From Bryobacterales bacterium (GTDB lineage: Bacteria > Acidobacteriota > Terriglobia > Bryobacterales > UBA6623): DNA of 64,000 nucleotides. Position 1 is the stretch's first letter. Each line of letters starts with the position of its first letter. The stretch is from positions 32,362 through 96,361 of the forward strand of contig JAJDTX010000176.1 of assembly GCA_022826925.1 (NCBI GenBank), written 5' to 3'. The notes beneath the pieces are model-generated. The model was not told the DNA's origin. It did not search any database and saw only the letters and a list, made by a program, of their open reading frames with translations. Positions 1-7,943 of the stretch are shown here, piece by piece. The translations under genes were made by a program, and so were the position numbers.

Positions 1-2
1 CG

Positions 3-250
3 CTGGCCGAGAGCGACGCGCAGCGCATGGGCACGCGGGACTTCAACCGCCTCAGCGAGGCGCTGGGCTCTTTTTTGTAGCCTGGGGCCCGGAGCTGCTG
101 CATGCTCTCGTCTCCGACCTGGCCGCGGCGTACCGCTGGCAGCCCTCCGAGATCGGGGCGCTGCCGGTCAGCGAGGCGCTGGCCTTCCGCCGCGACGCGC
201 TGCGCCGCGCGAAGGCGCTGCGCCGCGCGAAGGCGCTGCGGAGGCGGTGA
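3..250 (+). CDS. P2-type tail assembly chaperone E/E' (5' partial, -1 frameshift product)
   Basis: This is the 3' end of a phage tail assembly chaperone gene; its start lies before the window. The zero frame reads LAESDAQRMGTRDFNRLSEA and stops with TAG at 78-80, like the end of P2 gpE. A T TTT TTG slippery heptamer sits just before the stop. Slipping back one base continues the protein to TGA at 248-250. The extension contains VSDLAAAYRWQPSEIGALPV, which matches the P2 GpE (E') domain. In P2-like phages E and the E+E' fusion are both made and chaperone the tape measure. The C-terminus carries a duplicated 18-bp unit encoding ALRRAK ALRRAK. The tape measure gene lies just downstream, as expected. 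Confidence 0.75.
   Translation, partial: GRERRAAHGHAGLQPPQRGAGLFFVAWGPELLHALVSDLAAAYRWQPSEIGALPVSEALAFRRDALRRAKALRRAKALRRR
71..77 (+). promoter_or_regulatory. Programmed -1 ribosomal frameshift site (T TTT TTG)
   Basis: The heptamer TTTTTTG is in the correct X XXY YYZ register relative to the zero frame and is directly followed by the TAG stop at 78-80. The -1 frame is open across it and encodes a recognisable E' domain. The same kind of slippery site serves P2 E/E'. Confidence 0.75.
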
Positions 251-253
251 TTG

Positions 254-502
254 TCAGGGACGGGAGCGGCGAAACCCCAGCAGGTCCAGCATCGCGTCCC
301 GCATTTCCGCCAGGCACTCCCAGGCAGCCAGCGCCGCGCCCGCGACAGCCGCGGCGAGGAGCAGGCTCGCAAGGTACGCGATGACGAAGGAGCTCGCAAG
401 CTCGAGGATGCCGGAGCCCGGGGCTGCGGCCAGCCACAGCGCCCCGGCCGCCGGCACGAGGGCCAGGCCGAACACCCAGTGGGGGCGGGCAGGATCGCTC
501 AT
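254..502 (-). CDS. Small two-helix membrane protein, antisense inside the tail module
   Basis: This 82-residue protein is encoded opposite to the tail genes, in the gap between E' and the tape measure. It begins MSDPARPH and has two hydrophobic stretches (about residues 9-28 and 34-61, WVFGLALVPAAGALWL and SSFVIAYLASLLLAAAV). These suggest an inner-membrane hairpin, followed by a short charged tail ending LLGFRRSRP. Third codon positions are almost all G or C on this strand, which supports coding. The opposite-strand reading is a low-complexity R/G/Q-rich string. An upstream in-frame ATG adds six residues; neither start has a clear Shine-Dalgarno sequence. A holin-like or lysogenic-conversion role is possible, but I recognise no family. 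Confidence 0.5.
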   Translation of the reverse strand: MSDPARPHWVFGLALVPAAGALWLAAAPGSGILELASSFVIAYLASLLLAAAVAGAALAAWECLAEMRDAMLDLLGFRRSRP

Positions 503-518
503 GCGTAGAGGATAGCGC

Positions 519-3098
519 ATGGCGGAGCTGACAGCCAAGGTCCAGATCCGCGCCGAGGACCGCTTCAGCGGCGTCGCGAGCAAGGTCTCGGCAGCCGGCG
601 GCAAGCTGGCCGGATCCTTCGACAAGGTCGGCAGCGAGCTGGCCGACCTGGACCGCCGGGGAGCGGCGGCAAAGCGGCTGGAGACGCTCGGGGCCCGCCT
701 CGGCAAGACCGGCCAGGCGCTGGACCAGGCCCGCCGCAAGACGGCCGAGCTCGGCCGCAAGATCGCGGCCGCCGGGGATCCGGCCGCGAAGAAGCTGCAG
801 CGCGAGTTCGACGCGGCCCGCCGCAAGAGCGACGCGCTGAAGCGCTCCCACCGGCAGCAGCGGGACGAGGTCCGCAGCCTGGGCGAGCAGCTGCGCTCGG
901 CCGGCATCGACACTCGCAAGCTGGGCGACGCGCAGCGCGGCATCGCCGCCGACATGGACCGGGCGACGCGCAAGATGGAGCGCATGGCCGAGGCCGCCGA
1001 TCAAGTGTCGGCCGCCCAAGGGCGAGTGGACAAATGGTCGCAGCGAGCCGCTCGCGGGGCGCTCGTCTCCGGGGAGCTGCGAAACTTCGGGCGGGGCACG
1101 CTGAACATGCTCGCCGGACCCGTGGAGGCGATCCGCGAGCTGAGCGCCGCCCGAGGATCGCTGGCGCGGCTCGGCATGGAGCGGGCCGGGATCGACGCCG
1201 TGTCAGCGCGCGGCCGCGCGCTGGCCGTCGACGTGGCCGGGATCGACCCGGCGGCCTTCGTGCGCTCCGCCTACGACATCCGCAGCGGGATCTCCGCCCT
1301 GGACGCGGGCGGAGTCGCCGATTTCACCGAGCTCTCCGCCATTACCGCGCGAGCGACCGAGGCGAGCGCCGAAGAGATGACCGGCCTGTTCGCCACGGGC
1401 TACGGCATGTTCAAGAGGACGCTGTTCGCCGACGCGACCGACCGGGAGTTCGGCGAGACGTTCGCCGCGCAGCTGGCCAAGTCGGTGCAGGCGTTCAAGA
1501 CCAACGGCGGGAAGATGCAGCAGGCCATCCAGTCGGCGGGCGCGGCAATGGCCAACGCGGGCGTGTCGATGGAGTCGCAGTTCGCGGCGCTGGGCATGCT
1601 GCAGTCGAAGATGGAGGCCGGAGAGGCCGGCACGGCCCTGAAGGCGGTGGCGGCCAACGCCGCCAAGGCCGACGAGTACTTCCGCGAGCAGGGCCTGGGC
1701 GTCCGGACGCTGGACGCGCGCGGGAACGTCCTGCCGCTGGCGGAGCTGCTGGGGCAGGTCCAGCGCGAGTTCCGCGGGATGGGCGCGAGCGAGCGCGGCG
1801 AGTCCCTCAGGCAGGCCTTCGGGTCCGAGGAGGCCGTGCGCTTCTTCGATTCGCTGTGGGGCCAGGCCGACGCGCTGCGAGCCGCCGAGGCCGACATCCG
1901 CGCTGCCGGCGAGGGAGGCGCGCAAGCGGTGCGCGACGCGGTCGACGCGGCCGACGAAGGCAACTTCGACGCCAGGATGGACAAGCTGGAGGCGCGCTGG
2001 AACGAGGTCGGCCTGAAGATCGGGGAGGCGCTGATACCCTCGCTGGAGGCGGCCGCTCCGATGGTCGAGTGGCTGGCGGAAAAGATCTCCGGCTTCGCGG
2101 AGGGGTCGCCCGTCTGGACGCGGATCCTCGCCGGCTCCGTAGCCGCCGTCGGGGGTATCGCCCTAGTCGCCGCGCCGGTGGTTACCGCGGTCACCAACCT
2201 GGGCCTGGCGATCGCGCTCCTCGGGAGACACAGCCGCAGGAGCAAGGCAGCGGTGCTCGCGGATGCCATCGGCGGCCCGGCCGGGGGCGCTCCCCCGGGC
2301 AAGCCGGGGCGGGGCGGATTCCGGGGCCTGGGGGACAAGCTAGGAGGCCTGCGCAAGGGAGGATTCCGGGGCCTCGCCGGCAAGGTCGGGGAGTTCGGCC
2401 GGTCAGCGGGCCCGAAGGCGCTCGGCATGCTCAAGGGCAAGGCCGGCATCGCGGGCGCCCTGATCGGGGCGGCCGCCATAGGCAGCACGCTGCTCGACAA
2501 GAAGCTTGGCGCCGGGGAGAAGGCGGCCGGGGTGACGAAAGAGGCCGGCGGCATCGGCGGCGCCATGGCCGGCGCGGCGCTGGGAGCGGCCCTGGGGTCG
2601 GTCGTGCCGGTCGTCGGGACAGTGATCGGCGGGCTCCTCGGCAGCGTGGCGGGCGGGCTCGCCGGCCACAAGATCGGATCCTTCGCGGGCAGGGCGTTCC
2701 ACGATCCGGCCCTCGCAGGGAAGATCGAAAACGCCGGCGTCGAGGAGCCCGGCAAGCCGGCCGCGCGACAGCTGGGAGGCAGGCGCCTCCCCCGCCTGGC
2801 GACAGCCGCTGCCGGGGCGGCGCTGGCGGTCCCGCTGGCGGCCGCGGGAATCCCCGCGGGCGCTCCGGACGCGGCTCCGGACCTCTCTCCGCTGCCGGCA
2901 GCGGAGAGCCCGGCCGGGGCCTCCGGGGCTCGCCCCGCGGAGCCTGCGGCCGCTCGCCCTTCCGTCACCTGGAACGTCACGATATCGATCCAGCAGCTGC
3001 CCGGCGAGAGCGCCGAAGATCTGGCGGACCGCGTGATCGAGAAGCTCGAGGACGCCCAGCGGCAGGGCCGCCTGGAGGGGCTCTACGATGCCGGATGA
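519..3098 (+). CDS. Phage tail tape measure protein (P2 gpT / TP901 type)
   Basis: This 859-residue protein sets tail length and is threaded through the tail tube before DNA ejection. Residues ~30-170 are a charged, K/R/E/A-rich coiled coil. A TP901-like core follows (~200-500), with segments such as GTALKAVAANAAKADEYFRE. A hydrophobic segment lies at ~535-575, and Gly/Ala-rich hydrophobic stretches at ~645-735 are typical of tape measures. The Pro/Ala-rich C-terminus ends in VTISIQQLPGESAEDLADRV, a common ending in this family. GAGG lies seven bases before the ATG. The gene follows E/E' and overlaps the next gene (U) by 11 bp, so the P2-like E-T-U order is kept. No frameshift is seen and it appears intact. 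Confidence 0.9.
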   Translation: MAELTAKVQIRAEDRFSGVASKVSAAGGKLAGSFDKVGSELADLDRRGAAAKRLETLGARLGKTGQALDQARRKTAELGRKIAAAGDPAAKKLQREFDAARRKSDALKRSHRQQRDEVRSLGEQLRSAGIDTRKLGDAQRGIAADMDRATRKMERMAEAADQVSAAQGRVDKWSQRAARGALVSGELRNFGRGTLNMLAGPVEAIRELSAARGSLARLGMERAGIDAVSARGRALAVDVAGIDPAAFVRSAYDIRSGISALDAGGVADFTELSAITARATEASAEEMTGLFATGYGMFKRTLFADATDREFGETFAAQLAKSVQAFKTNGGKMQQAIQSAGAAMANAGVSMESQFAALGMLQSKMEAGEAGTALKAVAANAAKADEYFREQGLGVRTLDARGNVLPLAELLGQVQREFRGMGASERGESLRQAFGSEEAVRFFDSLWGQADALRAAEADIRAAGEGGAQAVRDAVDAADEGNFDARMDKLEARWNEVGLKIGEALIPSLEAAAPMVEWLAEKISGFAEGSPVWTRILAGSVAAVGGIALVAAPVVTAVTNLGLAIALLGRHSRRSKAAVLADAIGGPAGGAPPGKPGRGGFRGLGDKLGGLRKGGFRGLAGKVGEFGRSAGPKALGMLKGKAGIAGALIGAAAIGSTLLDKKLGAGEKAAGVTKEAGGIGGAMAGAALGAALGSVVPVVGTVIGGLLGSVAGGLAGHKIGSFAGRAFHDPALAGKIENAGVEEPGKPAARQLGGRRLPRLATAAAGAALAVPLAAAGIPAGAPDAAPDLSPLPAAESPAGASGARPAEPAAARPSVTWNVTISIQQLPGESAEDLADRVIEKLEDAQRQGRLEGLYDAG

Positions 3099-3492
3099 CG
3101 CCCACCTGCTGAAGCTCGGAGAGTACGCTTTCTCGGTCTCTACGGCGGCCTACGGCGAGCTGTCCCGCACGCAGGAATACCGCTGGCGCCGGCAGGACCG
3201 CGTCGGCCGGACGCCGGCGCGCCAGTGGCTGGGGCCGGGAGACGACACGATCGATCTGCGCGGGACGATCTACCCGGCCTGGCGCGGGGGCCTGGGCCAG
3301 CTGGACGCGATGCGCGCGGAGGCCGCCAGGGGCGAGCCGCTGCGGCTGGTGGGCGGCGACGGCAAGGTGCTCGGCCTGTGGGTGATCACGCGGATCCGCG
3401 AGACCGGCAGCGCGCACCTGGCCGGCGGGGCGCCCCGGAAGGTCGAATTCCAGATCTCGCTCGCGTTCTACGGAGAGGACGGGGAGGGCTGA
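3088..3492 (+). CDS. Phage tail protein U (P2 gpU-like)
   Basis: This 134-residue protein belongs to the P2 gpU family, needed to complete the tail terminus. Visible family features include the start MPDDAHLLKLGEYAFSV, the tryptophan-rich RTQEYRWRRQDRVGRTPARQ segment, LGPGDDTIDLRGTIYP and the end KVEFQISLAFYGEDG. The gene starts within the last codons of the tape measure gene, implying translational coupling. It is followed after one base by the X-like tail gene. Length is typical for gpU. Confidence 0.85.
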   Translation: MPDDAHLLKLGEYAFSVSTAAYGELSRTQEYRWRRQDRVGRTPARQWLGPGDDTIDLRGTIYPAWRGGLGQLDAMRAEAARGEPLRLVGGDGKVLGLWVITRIRETGSAHLAGGAPRKVEFQISLAFYGEDGEG

Positions 3493-3493
3493 C

Positions 3494-3703
3494 ATGGCCG
3501 CGTACCTGACCAGCGAGGGCGACATGGTCGACGCCATCAGCCGCCGGCATTACGGCCCGCGGCCCGGCGCGGCCGAGGCCGTGCTGGAGGCCAATCCCGG
3601 GCTGGCGGACAGGGGCCCGCTGCTGCCGGCCGGAGTGCTCATCGAGCTGCCGGAGCTGCCCGCCGAGAGCAGGCGGAGCGAGGCCGTGAGGCTCTGGGAG
3701 TGA
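3494..3703 (+). CDS. Phage tail protein X (LysM-like, P2 gpX family)
   Basis: This 69-residue protein matches the small P2 gpX family. It starts MAAYLTSEGDMVDAISRRHYG, contains EAVLEANPGLADRGPLLPAG and ends with LIELPELP, a fold resembling a LysM module. Such proteins sit near the tail tip or baseplate hub. The ATG begins one base after the stop of U, and D follows after four bases, so the genes form one coupled unit. Confidence 0.85.
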   Translation: MAAYLTSEGDMVDAISRRHYGPRPGAAEAVLEANPGLADRGPLLPAGVLIELPELPAESRRSEAVRLWE

Positions 3704-3707
3704 TCGC

Positions 3708-4685
3708 GTGACGCCCGATTTCCGCATCGAGGTCGACGGGTCGCAGGACGCCACGGCGGCGATCCGCGACCGCCTGCTGCAGCTGTCGGTGACCGACGAG
3801 GCGGGCGAGCAGTCCGACTCGGCCGAGATCCGGATCGATGATCGCGGCGGGGCCGTGGCGCTGCCGCGCAAGGGCTCCCGGCTGTCGATCTCGCTGGGCT
3901 GGCTGGACGGGAAGATGACTCCGGCCGGAGAGTTCACGGTCGACGAGACGGCCCTGGAGGGGCCGCCGGACACGCTGGTGATCCGCGCCAGGGGAGCCGA
4001 CATGCGCAGCTCCCTGAAGTCCCGCAAGTCGCGCTCCTGGAGCGATGTCTCGCTCGGCGAGCTGGTCGCCGGGATCGCCTCCGAGCACGGCCTCGAAGGT
4101 CGCGTCGGAGAGTCCCTGCGAGCGGTGCGGATCCCCCACCTGGACCAGACCGAGGAGTCCGACCTGCACCTGCTGACCAGGGTCGCCCGCGACTACGACG
4201 CGATCGCGAAGCCGGCTTCGGGGAAGCTGCTGCTGGTGCCGCGCGGGGAGGCCTCCAGCGCCACCGGCAGGCGCATGCCGGCCGTCGAGATCGAGCCGGC
4301 CGACGCCTCGCGCTGGCGAGCCTCGCTGGCCGACAGGGGCGACTACAGCGCCGTGACGGCGCGCTGGCGCGACGCCGAGGCGGCCGGCAGCGTCACCGAG
4401 GAGGCCGGATCGGGAGAGCCCGTCTATGCCCTCCGGCGGCTGTATCCGAGCTCCGGAGAGGCGCGCGACGCCGCCCGCGCGAAGCTGCGGGAGCTGCTGC
4501 GCGGCACCGGCCGGCTGGCGATCACGCTGGAGCCCGGAAAGCCGGAGATCGCGGCCGAGGCGGAGCTCCTGCTGAAGGGTTTCAGGGACGGGCTCGAGGG
4601 TCGCTGGATCTGCACGCGAGCGGTGCACCGCATCGGCGACGGGGGGTATTCCACCAGCGTCACGGCGGAGCTTCCGACGGCATGA
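3708..4685 (+). CDS. Phage late control protein D (baseplate hub, VgrG/gp27-like)
   Basis: This 325-residue protein belongs to the P2 gpD / phage late control D family, the hub of contractile tail baseplates related to T4 gp27 and VgrG. Family features are the N-terminal PDFRIEVDGSQDATAAIRDR, SLGWLDGKMTPAGEFTVDE, SWSDVSLGELVAGIASEHGL and the LTRVARDYDAIAKPASGKL stretch. The GTG start at 3708 is chosen because it lies four bases after the X stop and gives the usual N-terminus. It is the last recognisable structural gene of the tail module, which agrees with D being near the end of such clusters. Confidence 0.88.
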   Translation: MTPDFRIEVDGSQDATAAIRDRLLQLSVTDEAGEQSDSAEIRIDDRGGAVALPRKGSRLSISLGWLDGKMTPAGEFTVDETALEGPPDTLVIRARGADMRSSLKSRKSRSWSDVSLGELVAGIASEHGLEGRVGESLRAVRIPHLDQTEESDLHLLTRVARDYDAIAKPASGKLLLVPRGEASSATGRRMPAVEIEPADASRWRASLADRGDYSAVTARWRDAEAAGSVTEEAGSGEPVYALRRLYPSSGEARDAARAKLRELLRGTGRLAITLEPGKPEIAAEAELLLKGFRDGLEGRWICTRAVHRIGDGGYSTSVTAELPTA

Positions 4686-4716
4686 CTCCCGGCTCGGAGG
4701 TGACTTTGAACGGCCC

Positions 4717-4743
4717 TTGAAAGCCCTTTTTGAGGAGTATAAT
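4717..4743 (+). promoter_or_regulatory. Sigma-70-like promoter giving a probable leaderless transcript
   Basis: TTGAAA at 4717-4722 and a perfect TATAAT at 4738-4743 are 15 bp apart. The -10 box ends seven bases before the ATG at 4751, so transcription would begin at or next to the start codon. This also argues against an upstream TTG start at 4730, which lies inside the promoter. Confidence 0.55.
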
Positions 4744-4750
4744 TGTCCCC

Positions 4751-5182
4751 ATGCCGAGCTACGACAGAACCTTCAGGGCTAATTGCTTGAGCGATTGCGA
4801 CCGACTGGCCGCTAGCGGCATGAGCTGGACCGCGGCGGCCGTAATCGTCGCGAGCAAGCGCAACGTCTCCCGGAGCACCCTGTGCGCTTGGGGGCGGTTG
4901 CGACGCAACAATCCCGGCAACCCGCGAGCGCTAGACCGTAATCGGGGCGTCCCGTGCGGCGGCCGTCCTAGGGTCGAGATGCCCGCTGCGGCCTTGCAGC
5001 TGCTCGCGGCCGAATACCGGCGAGTCCCGCGATCGAGCGTTGCTGCCGCCCTCCGCCGCTACCAATCCGAAGCGGCGAAGCGCGGCTACCCAGTGCTGTC
5101 GCATCCCGCCCTGCGACGGCGCCTGTCGGACCTCCGGATAGTTGAATCTGACCGCCTGGCCCGAGGCTTCCTGCGCTTCTGA
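4751..5182 (+). CDS. Small DNA-binding protein resembling the N-terminal domain of Mu-type transposases
   Basis: This 143-residue, arginine-rich protein has a helix-turn-helix-like segment (AAAVIVASKRNVSRSTLCAW, ~25-44) and a basic GGRPRVEMP linker. A second module, AAEYRRVPRSSVAAALRRYQ followed by SEAAKRGYPVLSHPALRRRL, resembles the DNA-binding subdomains at the N-terminus of Mu-like transposases (pattern: DYLRP..PS.AA.YRRL...A...G...PS..T..RRL). The catalytic DDE domain is absent. It could be a truncated transposase or a free-standing end-binding or regulatory protein of the phage. The start is the ATG at 4751 because a consensus promoter ends seven bases before it. Base composition is still phage-like here and becomes less GC-rich after ~5280. 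Confidence 0.45.
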   Translation: MPSYDRTFRANCLSDCDRLAASGMSWTAAAVIVASKRNVSRSTLCAWGRLRRNNPGNPRALDRNRGVPCGGRPRVEMPAAALQLLAAEYRRVPRSSVAAALRRYQSEAAKRGYPVLSHPALRRRLSDLRIVESDRLARGFLRF

Positions 5183-5282
5183 TCGAGCCTGAAAACGCCG
5201 GCGTCGAGACCTCGTTAACGCCTACCCCAAGGGTCGCCTCCCAACCGTTCTCAGGCCCGCACTACACCACTACATATAGTGG

Positions 5283-5684
5283 TTGTCAGAAACTGTGCTG
5301 AGGTATCACTTTAAGGCGTGTTCGCGATCTAGTGTCTCGCGAGCTCAAATATTACGTCTCCCTACACCGGCATTTTTTGACGTCGAGCCCTTGCCAAACG
5401 TCGTTCAGGTCGCCTTCAACACAAACCACCCTGTTCACTCCCATCTTTGGGAAGTCATGCATCCGAATATCAGCGAAGAGATGACCGCCGCTGAACTTCA
5501 GGACCACCTTGAGAAGACGGCTATGGCGTTCCGGGTTCTTGTCTTCTCCTGGGCCCGATACGAGGAAGAGCAGACCGAACGCGGCAGGCGTGCCGTCCGG
5601 AATGCTAGGTTCGAGTGGGGCAAGTACGCCGAGGAGTTCTTTGACGAAGGCGACGAGGGACCCGACCCAACGGATCTTGCCTAA
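5283..5684 (+). pseudogene. Truncated C-terminal part of a GHKL (paraMORC/Hsp90-like) ATPase
   Basis: The 133-residue reading frame has an unconvincing N-terminus and starts with TTG or GTG right at a composition boundary. Its body reads VVQVAFNTNHPVHSHLWEVM and then LEKTAMAFRVLVFSWARYEE. An N-T-(N/D)-H-P motif followed by a helical region with a W-x-x-Y-x-x-x-F ending (here WGKYAEEFF) is what I recall at the C-terminus of GHKL-type ATPases found next to PLD-domain nucleases in defence loci. The ATP-binding N-terminal domain is missing, so I read this as a remnant cut by the phage/island junction. It ends nine bases before the PLD gene. A small intact protein remains possible. Confidence 0.4.
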
Positions 5685-5693
5685 GGTCCATTC

Positions 5694-6596
5694 ATGTCAA
5701 TCTCCACTAACACACATGGGAATCGCATACGCGAACTCTTCCGCGATGCGTCTAGTGTCACCATCGTCGCGCCATTCATCAAGACGAACGCATTCCGATC
5801 TTTGCTCGACGCGATACCACTCAACGTGCCCCTCCGTTGTGTCACGAGGTGGCTTCCGGCGGAAATCGCCGCTGGCGTTTCTGACCCGGAAGTCATTGAC
5901 ATGCTCGAGCAGAGGGGAGCATACGAACTATTGCTTGCCGATCGACTGCACGCCAAGCTATACATTGCGGATAACCGATGTCTTGCCGGCTCCGCGAACG
6001 TCACACTCGCTGGACTGGGCGAAAGCAACGAGTCCGGCAACATCGAGGTCCTGGTCGATACGGACCTTGGCCATCCATCAGTCGTCGATGCATTGCGCAG
6101 TATCGAGCGCGACGCTGTTGCAGCAACCCAATCGATGGCCAAGGCCGTCCGTCGCCTCGCCAGCGCTTTGCGCCAGACTCCCGGCGCCTTCAATTCAGGG
6201 TGGTATCCGGTGAGCCGACACGCCGAGCAGGCCTATCGTCTTTACCACGATCCGCCAATGGGATTCCTCAGTGCCGCCAATCAGATCTTGCTAGCAGACG
6301 TCGCCCGATCCAATCTCAGGCCAGGACTCGACGAGCAGGGCTTCCGTGCCGCTATCCGGGATCTTCTTGCTGCGATACCGATTGCGGCCACACTCCTGGA
6401 TGCGAGCGAAGACAAACTCCTCACACGTGCGGACGCCAATCCTTACATCGAAACGTTGACTACGGACGATTATGGATCAAGAGACCTGTGGGCGGCATTC
6501 GTCGACTGGATGGCTTATTTTTATGACGATATCGTCATGAAACAAGAAATATCCGAAATCGCGTTGCGCCGAGCGCAGCTATTGAACGACCCATGA
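5694..6596 (+). CDS. PLD-like nuclease domain protein
   Basis: This 300-residue protein has one phospholipase-D-type HKD motif: LHAKLYIAD with H86 and K88, followed by LAGSANVTLAGL, the usual G-S-(A/S)-N continuation. The N-terminal half (IRELFRDASSVTIVAPFIKT) is the standard beginning of small PLD nucleases, which dimerise to form one active site. The C-terminal ~170 residues are helical and unrecognised. Single-HKD proteins of this kind are often nucleases in restriction or defence loci. It follows the GHKL-like remnant by nine bases, so the two were probably one operon. It looks intact and is followed by over 1.3 kb with no convincing gene. Confidence 0.7.
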   Translation: MSISTNTHGNRIRELFRDASSVTIVAPFIKTNAFRSLLDAIPLNVPLRCVTRWLPAEIAAGVSDPEVIDMLEQRGAYELLLADRLHAKLYIADNRCLAGSANVTLAGLGESNESGNIEVLVDTDLGHPSVVDALRSIERDAVAATQSMAKAVRRLASALRQTPGAFNSGWYPVSRHAEQAYRLYHDPPMGFLSAANQILLADVARSNLRPGLDEQGFRAAIRDLLAAIPIAATLLDASEDKLLTRADANPYIETLTTDDYGSRDLWAAFVDWMAYFYDDIVMKQEISEIALRRAQLLNDP

Positions 6597-7943
6597 TTGG
6601 CCAGCCTGCCATTCATCTCGCACCAAGAGCGGAGTGCCGGAAGAGCATGCCGTTACCGATATACGGCCACCTCAAGACTGATTGCCGTCCGTGCACGGGA
6701 CGGGTCGCCGGTACGGATGTGCAAGGAGATCGGGGCCAACGCGGTGCCGCGCCTAGACTAAGAATCGGAGGATAAGGCGTCGAAGGGGCAGGCGATCATG
6801 GAGGCCCGTCTGACGGCACATCGGGCGACTAGACGTGGCGCATCAGGTCGCTGCGCCGCGCTACAGCATTAGAGTGGAGACCGGCGCGAATGGTGGTGAC
6901 GCTGAAACGGTGAGCTGGGAACGCTAGCCGGCCACCAGCTTCAGCGCAACAAATCAGGAAGGGGACCGTCTTGGCACGAACGGGATGCAGATCAACTTGG
7001 AGGTGGTGTCCTGATTGCTGAAGAGCGAGCTGGGGCTGATTCGATCTGCCATTCCCTGGGCGCCCACCTCTCCAAGGGCTCTCCAGCCTGAAGGCCGTGC
7101 CTAGGGTCGGCCGGTCCGGTCCATGTCCAGCACGATCTCCTCCCAGTAGCTCTACCTAGCTATCTCGGAGCAGCACAGTCCGCAACGCATCGAGCCTTGT
7201 TGTGCCCCGGCTTCATCTCGCCTGAAGCGTTCTAGGGGCCTTTGGGTAAGCCCTAGCTCGAGGCAACTAAAGGTGCCGAAACTGACGAGCAGGTGGAGCC
7301 GCTCCTGTTCATGCAACGGCGTTTCGATGCTGGTCACAGCTAGCGCGAATGAGCTGTCTTCGTGCGATTGGTCGTGACGTTCTCATGTCTGAGCGCGAGC
7401 CCCAAGAGACTCCGGAGGGAACACTAGTAGCGGCGTGGATCACGGCGTGGATCCGGAAAGGAGGCTGGGCAGCTGCCGTGTCACGTCAAAGTTGCTGGAC
7501 GGCTGCACTGGTCCATGGTCCGGCTTGGCGAGATTGACGGTGGTGCATTGCGGGAGCATTAGAGGTGTTTCTGGTTGAACCTAAATTACTGATAAGAAAT
7601 TCTTTACCGCGAATTCACACCCCATCTCCGCTCTCTTGGCGATATATCCGGGCTAGAATAACCGGCTATGTCCAACCCGCTGGCGATTCTGCTGTCGTTG
7701 GACAACCGGAGGCAGAATACCCGCCTTGGCTGGTGGTGTCCCTGCGGTCGCACGTCGACTGGTCAGGCAAGAACGAGTTCACAATTCGGAATCGTTGCTC
7801 CATCGCACGTCACGCCTGATCGCGAATTGTGCACACTTGGACTCCATGTGCATGCGACTCCGAGCGCAGGTGCGCGTTCATCGTAGGATGAAGCCCTGGG
7901 CCACTCCGGATGGACTCAGCGAACTATCTTGAATCTCACCACC
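6597..7943. other. Gene-poor stretch inside the accessory island
   Basis: About 1.35 kb between the PLD gene and the sce7726 gene holds only short reading frames without recognisable motifs or good ribosome sites. A short duplicated string (GGCGTGGATC, near 7432-7452) is visible. I see no RNA gene, no intact transposase and no clear promoter. It is probably decayed mobile DNA. Confidence 0.5.

Noticed and set aside
251..508. Plus-strand 85-codon reading frame after E'
   Set aside because: It is low-complexity R/G/Q text with a TTG start. The opposite strand has a hydrophobic, coding-like frame with GC-rich third positions.
7668..7886. Short frame MSNPLAILLSLDNRRQNTRL as a gene
   Set aside because: The C-terminal part is unstructured-looking and other frames are equally open; no motif or clear ribosome site.
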